Positions 14,525 to 22,330 of a DNA stretch of 64,000 nucleotides are shown here, in pieces. The stretch is from Streptococcus porcinus. GTDB lineage: Bacteria > Bacillota > Bacilli > Lactobacillales > Streptococcaceae. The notes under the pieces were generated by a model that ran no database searches, was not told the origin of the DNA, and saw only the letters and a list, made by a program, of their open reading frames with translations. The stretch spans positions 730,001 through 794,000 of the forward strand of contig NZ_LS483388.1 of assembly GCF_900475415.1 (NCBI RefSeq). Direction: 5' to 3'. Each line of letters begins with the position of its first letter. The stretch's first letter is position 1. Both the position numbers and the translations under genes were made by a program.

Positions 14525-15766
14525 ATGGCAGTAAGGTTAATTAAAGCAAAACAAGATCATAAAAAACAACGCATATGTGCCTATGTCAGGGTATCAACGA
14601 CTAACAGCAGTCAGCTGGATTCCCTTGAAAATCAAAAGACTTATTTTGAAACGCTCTATGCCAATAGAGAGGACGTTGACTTTCTCGGTGTCTATTACGA
14701 TAAGGGAATTTCTGGGGCAAAGGAGAAGCGACCGAATTTTCAAGCCATGCTTGAAGTTTGTAGGCAAGGTCAGATCGATTTGATACACACCAAGTCCATT
14801 TCACGGTTTGCGAGGAATACCATGACGGTACTTGAAGTCAGTCGAGAGTTGAAAGTCTTGGGTGTGGGTATCTACTTTGAAGAACAGAATATCAATACCT
14901 TATCCAATGAAGGAGAGGTCATGCTTTCGGTTTTGGCAAGTTTAGCTGAAGAAGAACTGGAGAGTATGAGTACCAATCAACGTTGGGCGTTTCAGAAGAA
15001 GTTTCAACGTGGGGAGGTGGTCATCAACACCAAGCGTTTTATGGGTTATGATGTGGATGTCGATGGCGAGTTGGTTATCAATGAAGCAGAAGCACAAATT
15101 GTGAGACGGATTTTCCATCTTTACCTTGATGGCATGGGTTTGCACCGCATTGCAAAACTCTTAAATGAAGAAGGTGTAACTACAGTATCAAATGCGAAAT
15201 GGCATGATACGACAGTGGGGCATATGTTACGAAACGAGAAGTATAAAGGTGCAGCATTATTACAGAAGACCTATCTTGATGGGGTTAATGGTAAAAGACG
15301 GTTAAATCAAGGCGAAGTAGCCCAGTACTTGATTGAAGATAACCATGAGCCTATTGTTTCAAAAGAAGTGTGGCAGGCTGTTCAACATAAACTTGACAGC
15401 AACACTTGGAAGCAAGGACCGAATAAGCACTACCTTTTTACGAGCATGCTTAGGTGTCAGTATTGTGGGTCAACTCTCAAAAGACAGGTGTCCTATAAGA
15501 AACAGATTGTCTGGTGTTGCTCAAAGTACATCAAAGAAGGCAAGGCTTCCTGCCAAGGCATGCGTGTGCCAGAGAAAGCCATTGAAGAGTGGAAACTTAA
15601 GACCCCTGTAACAGTGATAGAAAGGACCGAATATGGGCAAAAACATTACAGTTATTCCAGCCAAGAAAATGCAGCTGATGGTCACCCATCAGCAAGTCAC
15701 CAAAATCAGAGTGGCCGCCTATTGTCGGGTGTCCACCGACCAAGACGAACAGCTATCAAGCTATGA
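14525..15766 (+). CDS. Serine recombinase, large-serine family (integrase 1)
   Basis: 413 residues, ATG behind AGAAAGGAAAC. The N-terminal resolvase domain carries the catalytic Ser in YVRVSTTNSSQ (near residue 24), GISGAKEKRP and the SISRFARNT helix. The recombinase domain follows (GMGLHRIAKLLNEEG, HDTTVGHMLRNEKYKG), then a zinc ribbon with Cys pairs in LRCQYCG and WCCSKYIKEGKASC. Such enzymes integrate and excise phages at short asymmetric sites without a host factor other than a directionality protein. The last ~45 codons overlap the next recombinase gene in a different frame and look non-conserved (HPSASHQNQSGRLLS). Two recombinases in tandem suggest a shared or heteromeric reaction, as in other streptococcal elements of this type. 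Confidence 0.9.
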   Translation: MAVRLIKAKQDHKKQRICAYVRVSTTNSSQLDSLENQKTYFETLYANREDVDFLGVYYDKGISGAKEKRPNFQAMLEVCRQGQIDLIHTKSISRFARNTMTVLEVSRELKVLGVGIYFEEQNINTLSNEGEVMLSVLASLAEEELESMSTNQRWAFQKKFQRGEVVINTKRFMGYDVDVDGELVINEAEAQIVRRIFHLYLDGMGLHRIAKLLNEEGVTTVSNAKWHDTTVGHMLRNEKYKGAALLQKTYLDGVNGKRRLNQGEVAQYLIEDNHEPIVSKEVWQAVQHKLDSNTWKQGPNKHYLFTSMLRCQYCGSTLKRQVSYKKQIVWCCSKYIKEGKASCQGMRVPEKAIEEWKLKTPVTVIERTEYGQKHYSYSSQENAADGHPSASHQNQSGRLLSGVHRPRRTAIKL

Positions 15767-17015
15767 GAACCAAGTCAATTACTACCGTGACTTTATCTCA
15801 AAGCACGAAGACTATGAGCTAGTGGACATCTATGCAGACGAGGGGATTTCCGCAACCAACACCAAAAAACGTGATGCCTTTAACCGACTGATACAAGATT
15901 GTAGAGATGGTAAGGTGGATAGGATTTTGGTTAAGTCCATCAGTCGATTTGCGAGGAATACCTTGGATTGTATCAAGTATGTTCGTGAGCTGAAAGACCT
16001 AGGCATTGGTGTTACTTTTGAGAAGGAGAACATTGATAGTCTTGATTCAAAAGGAGAAGTTCTCTTGACCATACTTTCATCCCTTGCTCAAGACGAATCA
16101 CGGTCAATTTCTGAGAATGCCACTTGGGGTATCCGAAAGCGATTCGAACGTGGTGAGGTCAGAGTCAACACCACCAAGTTTATGGGCTACGATAAGGATA
16201 AGGATGGCAACCTTATCATCAATCGAGAACAAGCTGAAGTGGTTAGATACATCTATGAGCGATTCTTAAAAGGATACACCCCAGAAAGCATCGCTAGAGA
16301 CCTCAACGACCGAGACGTTCCTGGTTGGTCAGGAAAGGCTAACTGGTACCCAAGTTCCATATTGAAAATGCTTCAGAATGAGAAGTACAAGGGCGATGCC
16401 CTTCTTCAGAAAACCTACACCGTGGATTTCCTCACCAAGAAACGAACGGAGAATGATGGTCAGGTTAACCAGTTTTATGTTGCCAACAACCATGAAGGTA
16501 TCATTGATCACGAGATGTGGGAGACGGTTCAGCTCGAGATAGCAAGACGAAAGGCTTTTAGAGAAGAACATGGTATTCCTTTTTACCACCTGCAAAATGA
16601 GGACAATCCTTTTATGACAAAGGTCTTCTGTGCCGAGTGCGGTGATGCCTTTGGACGAAAGAACTGGACGACTAGCCGAGGAAAAAGGAAGGTGTGGCAA
16701 TGTAACAACCGCTATCGGGTGACAGGTGTCATGGGCTGTAGCAACAACCATATTGATGAGGAGATGCTAGAGAAGGCTTTTATGGAAGCCGTCAGCATCC
16801 TAAAAGACTATAAAGCTGATGTCCTTGATAAACTAGAAAAACTGAGCAAGGGTGACAATCTACTGAATAAGCATTATGCCAAGTTCATGAAACAGCTTCT
16901 TGACCTAGACCATTATGATTGCACCATCATGTGCCAAGTGCTCGACAACATCACAATATCAGAAAGTGGGCAGATTACTGTAACATTTCTCGAAGGAACA
17001 GAAGTTGACTTATAA
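15633..17015 (+). CDS. Serine recombinase, large-serine family (integrase 2)
   Basis: 460 residues. ATG 15633 behind GAAAGGACCG begins 134 bases before the previous gene stops. The resolvase domain has AYCRVSTDQDEQ with the nucleophilic Ser, GISATNTKKR and SISRFARNTLD. The recombinase domain includes GYTPESIARDLND and MLQNEKYKGDALL, and the zinc ribbon includes VFCAECGDAFGRK and WQCNNRYRV...GC. A short helix near the C-terminus replaces the long coiled coil of larger integrases. It is clearly related to integrase 1 but not a recent duplicate. This is the last gene I assign to the prophage; the 17022-17045 hairpin ends its transcript. Confidence 0.9.
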   Translation: MGKNITVIPAKKMQLMVTHQQVTKIRVAAYCRVSTDQDEQLSSYENQVNYYRDFISKHEDYELVDIYADEGISATNTKKRDAFNRLIQDCRDGKVDRILVKSISRFARNTLDCIKYVRELKDLGIGVTFEKENIDSLDSKGEVLLTILSSLAQDESRSISENATWGIRKRFERGEVRVNTTKFMGYDKDKDGNLIINREQAEVVRYIYERFLKGYTPESIARDLNDRDVPGWSGKANWYPSSILKMLQNEKYKGDALLQKTYTVDFLTKKRTENDGQVNQFYVANNHEGIIDHEMWETVQLEIARRKAFREEHGIPFYHLQNEDNPFMTKVFCAECGDAFGRKNWTTSRGKRKVWQCNNRYRVTGVMGCSNNHIDEEMLEKAFMEAVSILKDYKADVLDKLEKLSKGDNLLNKHYAKFMKQLLDLDHYDCTIMCQVLDNITISESGQITVTFLEGTEVDL

Positions 17016-17021
17016 GAGACT

Positions 17022-17045
17022 GCGACCGAAAGGTTGCGTTTTTTT
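17022..17045 (+). terminator. Terminator after the recombinase genes
   Basis: GCGACC-GAAA-GGTTGC (one G-U pair, GNRA loop) followed by a run of seven T. It ends the prophage's rightmost transcript. Confidence 0.85.
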
Positions 17046-17071
17046 GTGTTGTTTCGTGGTATAATAGGGTT

Positions 17072-17242
17072 TATGCGGTGAAGACCCCTGAGATTGTTTC
17101 TGCTATTTTGGACGGGGATTTCTTTAAATTTACCTGCCATAACTGTAACCATATGGTGCTAATTAATTACCCAACAGTCGTAGTAGATGAGGAACAAAAA
17201 ACAATTATTCAGTATGACCTCTTTGACATCTACAAAGTTTAA
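17072..17242 (+). pseudogene. 3' remnant of a CpXC-like protein gene at the prophage junction
   Basis: In one frame the bases up to TAA 17240-17242 read TPEIVSAILDGDFF, FKFTCHNCNHMVLINYPT and IIQYDLFDIYKV. The pattern PE-I-ILDG-FFKFTCxxC...YPT matches the second half of CpXC-domain proteins, whose first Cys pair should lie just upstream and is missing. A GTG at 17078 could start a short protein but has no ribosome site. The break coincides with the end of the recombinase operon, so this may be the host gene split by integration or a leftover of an older event. An extended -10 (TGGTATAAT, 17057-17065) lies immediately upstream. Confidence 0.5.
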
Positions 17243-17251
17243 TGTTAGAAT
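17223..17251 (+). promoter_or_regulatory. cadD promoter
   Basis: TTGACA (17223-17228), a 17-base spacer and TAGAAT (17246-17251). The -35 lies inside the end of the CpXC-like remnant. Confidence 0.8.
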
Positions 17252-17252
17252 A

Positions 17253-17274
17253 CATTCAAAAATATATTTGAATG
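17253..17274 (+). promoter_or_regulatory. CadX/CadC-type operator
   Basis: A perfect inverted repeat CATTCAAA-aatata-TTTGAATG lies directly after the -10. Its ATTCAAA half-sites match the known CadC/SmtB-type operator pattern. A repressor bound here would cover the transcription start. Confidence 0.8.
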
Positions 17275-17283
17275 AGGTTTTTT

Positions 17284-17898
17284 ATGATTCAAAATGTTGT
17301 TACTTCAATAATCCTGTATTCTGGGACCGCCGTAGACTTACTTATTATCCTAATGTTATTTTTTGCTAAAAGAAAAAGCAAAAAAGACATCATTAACATC
17401 TATTTAGGACAATTTCTAGGCTCTGTTAGTCTAATATTGCTAAGTTTGTTTTTTGCATTTGTCTTAAATTATATTCCTAGTAAAGAGATTTTAGGCTTGC
17501 TCGGTTTGATTCCAATTTTCCTAGGCCTCAAAGTTTTGCTTTTAGGAGATTCTGATGGAGAAGCTATTGTCAAAGAAGGTTTGAGCAAAGATAATAAAAA
17601 CCTGATTTTTCTAGTCGCTATGATTACTTTTGCAAGTTGTGGTGCTGACAATATTGGTGTCTTTGTCCCATATTTTACTACCTTAAATTTAACAAATTTG
17701 ATAGTGGCTTTACTTACCTTTCTAGTCATGATTTATCTCTTGGTTTTTTCTGCCCAAAAATTGGCACAAGTCCCTTCTGTTGGAGAAACTTTGGAAAAAT
17801 ATAGCAGATGGTTTATTGCCGTTGTCTATTTAGGCTTGGGGATGTATATCCTGATTGAAAACAACAGCTTTGACATGCTATGGAATGTGTTAGGCTAG
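17284..17898 (+). CDS. cadD: CadD family cadmium resistance transporter
   Basis: I use ATG 17284, which follows GAGG at the right distance, giving 204 residues (an ATG 12 bases earlier is poorly placed). It is an all-membrane protein with about five spans: VTSIILYSGTAVDLLIILMLF, the YLGQFLGSVSLILLSLFF region, LLGLIPIFLGLKVLL, MITFASCGADNIGVFVPYF and a C-terminal pair. The Cys/Asp-rich ASCGADNIGV motif in the fourth span is a family hallmark and a plausible metal site. It exports or sequesters Cd2+ at the membrane. It is paired with its ArsR-type regulator downstream. The module is typical cargo of streptococcal and staphylococcal mobile DNA. Confidence 0.9.
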   Translation: MIQNVVTSIILYSGTAVDLLIILMLFFAKRKSKKDIINIYLGQFLGSVSLILLSLFFAFVLNYIPSKEILGLLGLIPIFLGLKVLLLGDSDGEAIVKEGLSKDNKNLIFLVAMITFASCGADNIGVFVPYFTTLNLTNLIVALLTFLVMIYLLVFSAQKLAQVPSVGETLEKYSRWFIAVVYLGLGMYILIENNSFDMLWNVLG

Positions 17899-17909
17899 GA
17901 GAAAGTATT

Positions 17910-18248
17910 TTGAAAAAAGATAGTATCTGCCAAGTAAATGTTATAAATCAACAAAATGTTATAACCGCAACGAACTACCTTGAAAAGGAAAAAGTCCAAA
18001 AATCACTTCGCATTTTATCAAAGTTTACCGATAATAAACAGATAAATATCATCTTTTACCTCCTTGCCGTCGAAGAACTCTGTGTCTGCGATATAGCCTG
18101 TTTACTAAATCTCAGTATGGCATCTGCCTCCCACCATCTTCGTAAACTAGCCAATCAAAACATCTTGGACACTAGAAGAGAGGGGAAAATTATATATTAT
18201 TTTATAAAAGATAAGGAAATCAGAGATTTTTTTAATCAACTAGGATAA
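17910..18248 (+). CDS. cadX: CadX/CadC-like ArsR-family metal-responsive repressor
   Basis: I choose TTG 17910, eight bases after AGGAG, giving 112 residues that open MKKDSICQVNVIN, as in other CadC/CadX proteins. The longer frame from 17880 overlaps cadD and has no ribosome site. A winged helix covers residues 45-105 (LSMASASHHLRKLANQNI is the recognition region). Cys occurs in the N-terminal SICQV and in ELCVCDIACLL; the C-V-C pair in the fourth helix is the usual thiolate metal site. Cd2+ binding should release it from the 17253-17274 operator. Confidence 0.88.
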   Translation: MKKDSICQVNVINQQNVITATNYLEKEKVQKSLRILSKFTDNKQINIIFYLLAVEELCVCDIACLLNLSMASASHHLRKLANQNILDTRREGKIIYYFIKDKEIRDFFNQLG

Positions 18249-18262
18249 CAAATTGGCTATAG

Positions 18263-18352
18263 ATTAGGATAGACCGTCGTCAACCTGGTGGCGAGCTATA
18301 TACTTATAGTTGGATTAAATCGGATAAGTTAGAACAATTAACAGGAGAATGA
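18263..18352 (+). pseudogene. C-terminal remnant of an unidentified gene
   Basis: Between TAG 18260 and TGA 18350-18352 one frame encodes IRIDRRQPGGELYTYSWI followed by KSDKLEQLTGE. It has no start codon or ribosome site, yet reads like a real protein end (balanced composition, terminal LEQLTGE). I do not recognise the family. It is probably the 3' end of a gene cut by arrival of the cad module or the prophage. The matching 5' part is not in the window. Confidence 0.4.
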
Positions 18353-18672
18353 CTATTTTCTTATCTAAAGAAAATAAAGAGTTTTTAATCAAGTTAGATG
18401 TTTTTTGAAAAGTGTTGCCTTTTCAAAATTCGTTCAATAATATAATAATAAAGCCTAATATATCCCTTTCGTTTTATAGTATAGGTGCTCACTATCGGCA
18501 CATGTGGAGTGTGTCAGCTTGTTAGAAAAACGCAACTAATCTTGTTAGGAGAGAATAAGCTAACAATGAAACAATTGTATCAATAGAGACGATGGTTTAG
18601 AGAACTATAACCAGAATAGAAATGATTTTTTCCGAATTATTACAAAAAAATATTTTATGATTGGAGAAAACT
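18353..18672 (+). promoter_or_regulatory. Long AT-rich leader of the methyltransferase gene with competing hairpins
   Basis: This 320-base gap includes an inverted repeat TTTTGAAAAG/CTTTTCAAAA (about 18402-18429). TTGTTAG occurs twice (18519-18525 and 18542-18548), and either copy can pair with CTAACAA (18560-18566). A micro-ORF ATG 18502 (MWSVSAC, stop 18523-18525) ends inside the first copy. The layout resembles a translational attenuator, but no strong ribosome site precedes the micro-ORF. Confidence 0.35.
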
Positions 18673-19416
18673 GTGTCTAAACAAAACATTTATGATAATG
18701 AAATATTTTTTAATGAATATAAACAGTTACGAAAAAAAGAATTTACTGCCAATAATTTAATAGAAATACCAGCTTTATTATCTCTACTACCAGATTTGAA
18801 AGATAGAGTAATTTTAGACCTGGGTTGTGGTTTTGGAGAACATTGCAAGTTATTTGTCGAAATGGGAGCAAAAAAAGTCGTTGGAATTGACATTTCTCAA
18901 AAGATGATTGAAACAGCAAATTTGAAAAATAATAGTCCTCAAATAGAGTATCTCCAACTTGCAATGGAAGACATAACTACCCTAACGCAAAAGTTTGATC
19001 TAGTTGTCAGTTCATTAGCACTGCACTATGTTGAGGATTTTAAGGGATTAGTCGAAAGTATAAATAAACTTTTAGACGAAAGTGGAATATTAGTTTTTTC
19101 TCAGGAGCATCCTTTTGTGACTTGCCACTCCAAAGGAGATAGGTGGACAAGAGATCTTTCAGGAGAGAAACTATTTGCCAATATTTCAAATTATGGAGTT
19201 GAAGGACAAAGAAAAACGGATTGGTTCATCGAGAATGTTGAAAAATACCATCGCACTTTTTCAACTATAATTAATACTCTGACTACTTCAGGATTTAGGA
19301 TAGAAAAAATATTAGAACCAATACCAGAAAACAATATTTTAACTTCTTTCCCTGAGTATAAGGATACCGTTCATAGACCGGATTTCTTAGTTTTACGAGT
19401 AAAGAAGATTGAATGA
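18673..19416 (+). CDS. Class I SAM-dependent methyltransferase
   Basis: GTG 18673 is preferred because GGAG (18663-18666) is seven bases upstream; a TTG 12 bases earlier overlaps that site. The product is 247 residues. Motif I is VILDLGCGFGEHC (near residue 50), the acidic end of strand beta2 is VVGIDIS, and motif IV region is FDLVVSSLALHYV. The fold is the methyltransferase_11 type, and the C-terminal region (SQEHPFVTCHSKGDRW) matches a group of uncharacterised methyltransferases in Firmicutes. The substrate cannot be told. The gene is very AT-rich and sits in the junction zone, which suggests acquisition. Confidence 0.82.
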   Translation: MSKQNIYDNEIFFNEYKQLRKKEFTANNLIEIPALLSLLPDLKDRVILDLGCGFGEHCKLFVEMGAKKVVGIDISQKMIETANLKNNSPQIEYLQLAMEDITTLTQKFDLVVSSLALHYVEDFKGLVESINKLLDESGILVFSQEHPFVTCHSKGDRWTRDLSGEKLFANISNYGVEGQRKTDWFIENVEKYHRTFSTIINTLTTSGFRIEKILEPIPENNILTSFPEYKDTVHRPDFLVLRVKKIE

Positions 19417-19469
19417 AAAGTCATTCTTTAAATTTAAAAAACCTAGCAACATTGAAAAATACTAAAAAA

Positions 19470-19505
19470 CTCCCTTAAGTCTGTGTAAGAATTAAGGGAG
19501 CTTTT
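19470..19505. terminator. Terminator between methyltransferase and DUF1761 genes
   Basis: CTCCCTTAA pairs with TTAAGGGAG over a 13-base loop, followed by CTTTTT on the plus strand and preceded by A-rich sequence (T-run on the minus strand). It serves the convergent genes on both sides. Confidence 0.85.
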
Positions 19506-19512
19506 TAACTGA

Positions 19513-19890
19513 TTAAACTAATAATAAAGCTAATCCAATAATAATAAAGGCCACCAGTTTATAGCTTTCATTAATGAGAATTAACTTAACTGGTCGTTGT
19601 TCAAAGAAATAGTTTTTGAGACCAGAAAGAATCGTAATGATACCAATAATTAGGGCATTGATTGGTGTGGCAGCGTTTATGGCTGATAAAAATAGTATGG
19701 TTACGATACTAATGATAACTTCGACAATAAGGGTCATTATCATTTCTTTTTTGCCATCTCCGTTTTTGCCAATGTCTTCTGGATTAATACCTTGTGCTTC
19801 TATCCAGGGTTTTTGGAAGAGAAGACCATACCAGAGGCCGCCAATCATAAAGTTGATAATTCCAGCAACGATTGCGATAATAAGTGTCAT
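19513..19890 (-). CDS. DUF1761 family membrane protein
   Basis: 125 residues with GGAG before the ATG on the minus strand. There are four hydrophobic spans: IIAIVAGIINFMIGGLWYGLLF, the LIVEVIISIVTILFL region, INALIIGIITIL, and the C-terminal LVAFIIIGLALLL. The first span with GGLWYGLLFQKPW is the DUF1761 hallmark. The function of the family is unknown. It is transcribed after the reductase gene with only 39 bases between them, so the two probably form an operon. Confidence 0.8.
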   Translation of the reverse strand: MTLIIAIVAGIINFMIGGLWYGLLFQKPWIEAQGINPEDIGKNGDGKKEMIMTLIVEVIISIVTILFLSAINAATPINALIIGIITILSGLKNYFFEQRPVKLILINESYKLVAFIIIGLALLLV

Positions 19891-19929
19891 TGTTTTTTCT
19901 CCTAAATGTGTGAATTCTTACAGTGTGAG

Positions 19930-20499
19930 TTAGTGTTTTACCTTGTATTCTAAACCCAGGGCACCTGATGTAAAAGTTTTTGAGCTGATTAGCTCTAAGT
20001 CGGAACTGATGTTTTCAAAGAGGCGTAAGCCATTCCCAACAATAGTGGGTGAGACTGTCAATGTAATTTTATCAATGAGATTTTCAGATAATAAAGAACG
20101 GCTTAGTCGAGGGCTTCCTAAAACCAAAATATCTTGACCAGCTGTATGTTTCAATTCTTTGAGATATTGGTTTAAGTTTTCTGACACAATGGTAGAATTG
20201 TTCCACTCAGCAGTCTTAAGACTTGTAGAAGCAATCACTTTTCTAACGTCAGTAATCCATTTGGCATGTCTGCGTTCATAATTGGTAGCTTCTTGGTGAC
20301 CAAGCATGTCTGGCCAGTAGGCATACATCATTTCATATGTCGTTCGTCCCCATAAAATAGTGTCAACACTTGATAAGGTTTTTTCTGCAAAAGCTTCTAA
20401 TTCTTTGTTGTAAGCTATGAAGTCAATATCCATAGCTCCTTTTGGTCCTTCAACAACGCCATCTAGTGACATGTGTAAAAAAATGTTAAGTTCTCTCAT
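19930..20499 (-). CDS. Dihydrofolate reductase-like / RibD C-terminal domain reductase
   Basis: 189 residues starting MRELNIFLHMSLDGVVEGP, the standard opening of the YyaP/YwjB group of RibD_C domain proteins. Further marks are ILWGRTTYEMM (cofactor-binding helix), DILVLGSPRLSRSLL and the C-terminal LELISSKTFTSGALGLEYK. These proteins resemble dihydrofolate reductase but their substrates are mostly unknown; an NAD(P)H-dependent reductase is the safe statement. The minus-strand region upstream has a TATACT -10 within a small palindrome, so it may be under a dedicated regulator. Confidence 0.85.
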   Translation of the reverse strand: MRELNIFLHMSLDGVVEGPKGAMDIDFIAYNKELEAFAEKTLSSVDTILWGRTTYEMMYAYWPDMLGHQEATNYERRHAKWITDVRKVIASTSLKTAEWNNSTIVSENLNQYLKELKHTAGQDILVLGSPRLSRSLLSENLIDKITLTVSPTIVGNGLRLFENISSDLELISSKTFTSGALGLEYKVKH

Positions 20500-20708
20500 T
20501 TGCTGACTTTCTAATCTATTGGTAACTGAGGTTAGTATACTGTTTTGAAGCTAGAAAGTAAATTTAAATGTCTTGAAAGAAACCAATTAGTTTCTGTTTA
20601 ATTGCTGAAGGGGTTGATAGGCTTGACAAATCAAGGGAAAAGTCAGATACTTGACTAGTAAGTATTGAGTCAATATCATAAAATCTTTAGAACTAAGGAG
20701 TAACTGAA

Positions 20709-21164
20709 ATGTCCCGAGAAATTGCCACTATCCTAACAAATATGTGTATGATTTATGATAATCAGGGACGGGTTTTGGTGCAAGATAAGGTCAACAATTC
20801 TTGGTGGGGTATAACCTTTCCTGGTGGTCACGTTCATCCGGGGGAGTCAATTGTAGATTCTACTATTAGAGAAATAAAAGAAGAAACAGGTTTAGACATA
20901 AGTGACTTAGAAATCTGTGGTATTAAGGACTGGACTAACTCTGATGGCTCTCGTTATATTGTGTTTCTATACAAGACCAACAATTTTTCTGGTCAGCTAC
21001 AATCTTCTGATGAAGGTGAAGTATATTGGGTAAATTTGGAAGAACTTAAGCATCTAAAACTTGCCCGTTCGATGGATATTATGCTAGAGGTCTTTTTGCG
21101 AGATGATGTTAGTGAACATTTCTTCTACCAAGAAAATGGGATATGGAAAGACAGTTTGAAATAA
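20709..21164 (+). CDS. Nudix hydrolase (8-oxo-dGTP diphosphatase-like, MutT family)
   Basis: 151 residues with AAGGAG before the ATG. The Nudix box is complete: G-x5-E-x7-REIKEETGL at about residues 38-60, with the metal-binding Glu pair intact. The first residues REIATILTNMCMIYD and the end (LARSMDIMLEVFL) match Gram-positive MutT-like proteins that clean oxidised nucleotides. The specific substrate is not determined by the box. A TTGACA...GATACT promoter (17-base spacer, from 20623) and an inverted repeat TTGACT/AGTCAA precede it. Confidence 0.88.
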   Translation: MSREIATILTNMCMIYDNQGRVLVQDKVNNSWWGITFPGGHVHPGESIVDSTIREIKEETGLDISDLEICGIKDWTNSDGSRYIVFLYKTNNFSGQLQSSDEGEVYWVNLEELKHLKLARSMDIMLEVFLRDDVSEHFFYQENGIWKDSLK

Positions 21165-21175
21165 AGGATGCAGAG

Positions 21176-21201
21176 GTCATCAGTCAAGTGATGACTTTTT
21201 T
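21176..21201 (+). terminator. Terminator after the Nudix gene
   Basis: GTCATCA-gtcaag-TGATGAC followed by TTTTTT. Confidence 0.85.
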
Positions 21202-21303
21202 AGATTTTTCTTTTCTAGATAAGAGCCTTGTTTAGTTTTTTTAACCAAAATTTTTAGTGTGGCATGTTATAATGAGGATATTATCATAATAGAGGAGTAC
21301 TTC

Positions 21304-21774
21304 ATGAAGATTTATTTTGCCAGTCCCTTATTTACTGAAATGGAATTGACCTTTAATCAAGTTCTTGTTGAAAAAATTAGACAGACTTATCCAGAGGTTG
21401 AAGTCTTTTTACCTCAGGAGCAGGGGGAAATTAATGATAAGCATGCCTATGCTGATTCTAAGATGATTGCGAAGCTAGATACGCAAGCGGTATTAGAAAG
21501 TGATCTACTAATTGCAATTTTAGATGGTCAAGTTATTGATCCAGGCGTTGCTTCAGAAATCGGAGTGGCTTATCAGGCAGGAATTCCCATCTTGGGACTC
21601 TATAGTGATTTGCGTCAATTAGGAGCAGATAATCAACAAAAAATAAAGGCTCTACAAGAGGTTGGGGAATCACAATTTGCTTATGTGAACCTTTATACTA
21701 TTGGTCTAATCAAGTTAAATGGAAAAGTAGTTAGCTCTAGTCAAGAAGTGCTTGAGGCAATTGGTAATATGTAA
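21304..21774 (+). CDS. Nucleoside 2-deoxyribosyltransferase
   Basis: ATG 21304 follows GAGGAG at good distance; the 45 upstream in-frame bases are leader. The 156-residue product opens MKIYFASPLFTEMELTFN. It contains the substrate pocket and catalytic Glu region DPGVASEIGVAYQAGIP and the LIAILDGQVI strand, which define this family. The enzyme swaps bases between deoxynucleosides for purine and pyrimidine salvage. A TATAAT box lies near 21266. It precedes the GNAT gene by 39 bases and may be cotranscribed with it. Confidence 0.9.
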   Translation: MKIYFASPLFTEMELTFNQVLVEKIRQTYPEVEVFLPQEQGEINDKHAYADSKMIAKLDTQAVLESDLLIAILDGQVIDPGVASEIGVAYQAGIPILGLYSDLRQLGADNQQKIKALQEVGESQFAYVNLYTIGLIKLNGKVVSSSQEVLEAIGNM

Positions 21775-21813
21775 AAAGGAAGTATAGCTACTACTATAGG
21801 GGAGGGAAACTGG

Positions 21814-22248
21814 ATGATTCGACATACCAAACTAGAAGATGCAAAAGCTTTACAAACTATTTGTAGAGAAGATTTGGGATATGACAGTTCCTTAAAATCT
21901 ATTGAGCGACAGATTGATAATTTAGATCAGAACGAGCATCATCATGCATTTGTTTTTGAAGATGATTGTACTAAAGAGGTGCTAGGATTCGTTGAAGTGC
22001 AGGTCTATGAGTCTATTTATAGTAAACGTGGTCTTAATATCTTGGGATTAGCAGTCGCTCATTCATACCAAAGACAAGGTATTGGTAAGCAGTTGATGAC
22101 TTATATTGAAGCATGGGCTTCTCAGAATAAGTTTACTTTTATTCGCTTAAATTCAGGATCTTACCGTAGAGAAGCGCACGCTTTTTATAGAAGTCTTGGT
22201 TATGATGATACTAAGAAGCAAGTTCGCTTTATTAAGTTTCTACAATAA
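21814..22248 (+). CDS. GNAT family N-acetyltransferase
   Basis: 144 residues with GGGGAGGG before the ATG. It has the GNAT plan: N-terminal strand IRHTKLEDAKAL, central strand LGFVEVQVYES, the acetyl-CoA pyrophosphate loop LGLAVAHSYQRQGIGKQL (near residues 75-92), and the C-terminal NSGSYRREAHAFYRSLGY. The substrate is not known; close relatives are small-molecule or protein N-acetyltransferases. It shows no membrane or signal segment, so it is cytosolic. Confidence 0.88.
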   Translation: MIRHTKLEDAKALQTICREDLGYDSSLKSIERQIDNLDQNEHHHAFVFEDDCTKEVLGFVEVQVYESIYSKRGLNILGLAVAHSYQRQGIGKQLMTYIEAWASQNKFTFIRLNSGSYRREAHAFYRSLGYDDTKKQVRFIKFLQ

Positions 22249-22330
22249 TGTTCTATGAGAATGCAGGTAAATATTGAACGCTGCGACTTCTAACACTGAA
22301 ATAAAAATGACGCGATTAGGAAAATACTAT

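Noticed and set aside
15830-16751. Minus-strand open frames within the second recombinase
   Set aside because: They are antisense shadows of a gene with intact catalytic and zinc motifs.
17057-17242. An intact small gene starting at GTG 17078
   Set aside because: There is no ribosome site and the CpXC-like fold lacks its first half, so a remnant is more likely.
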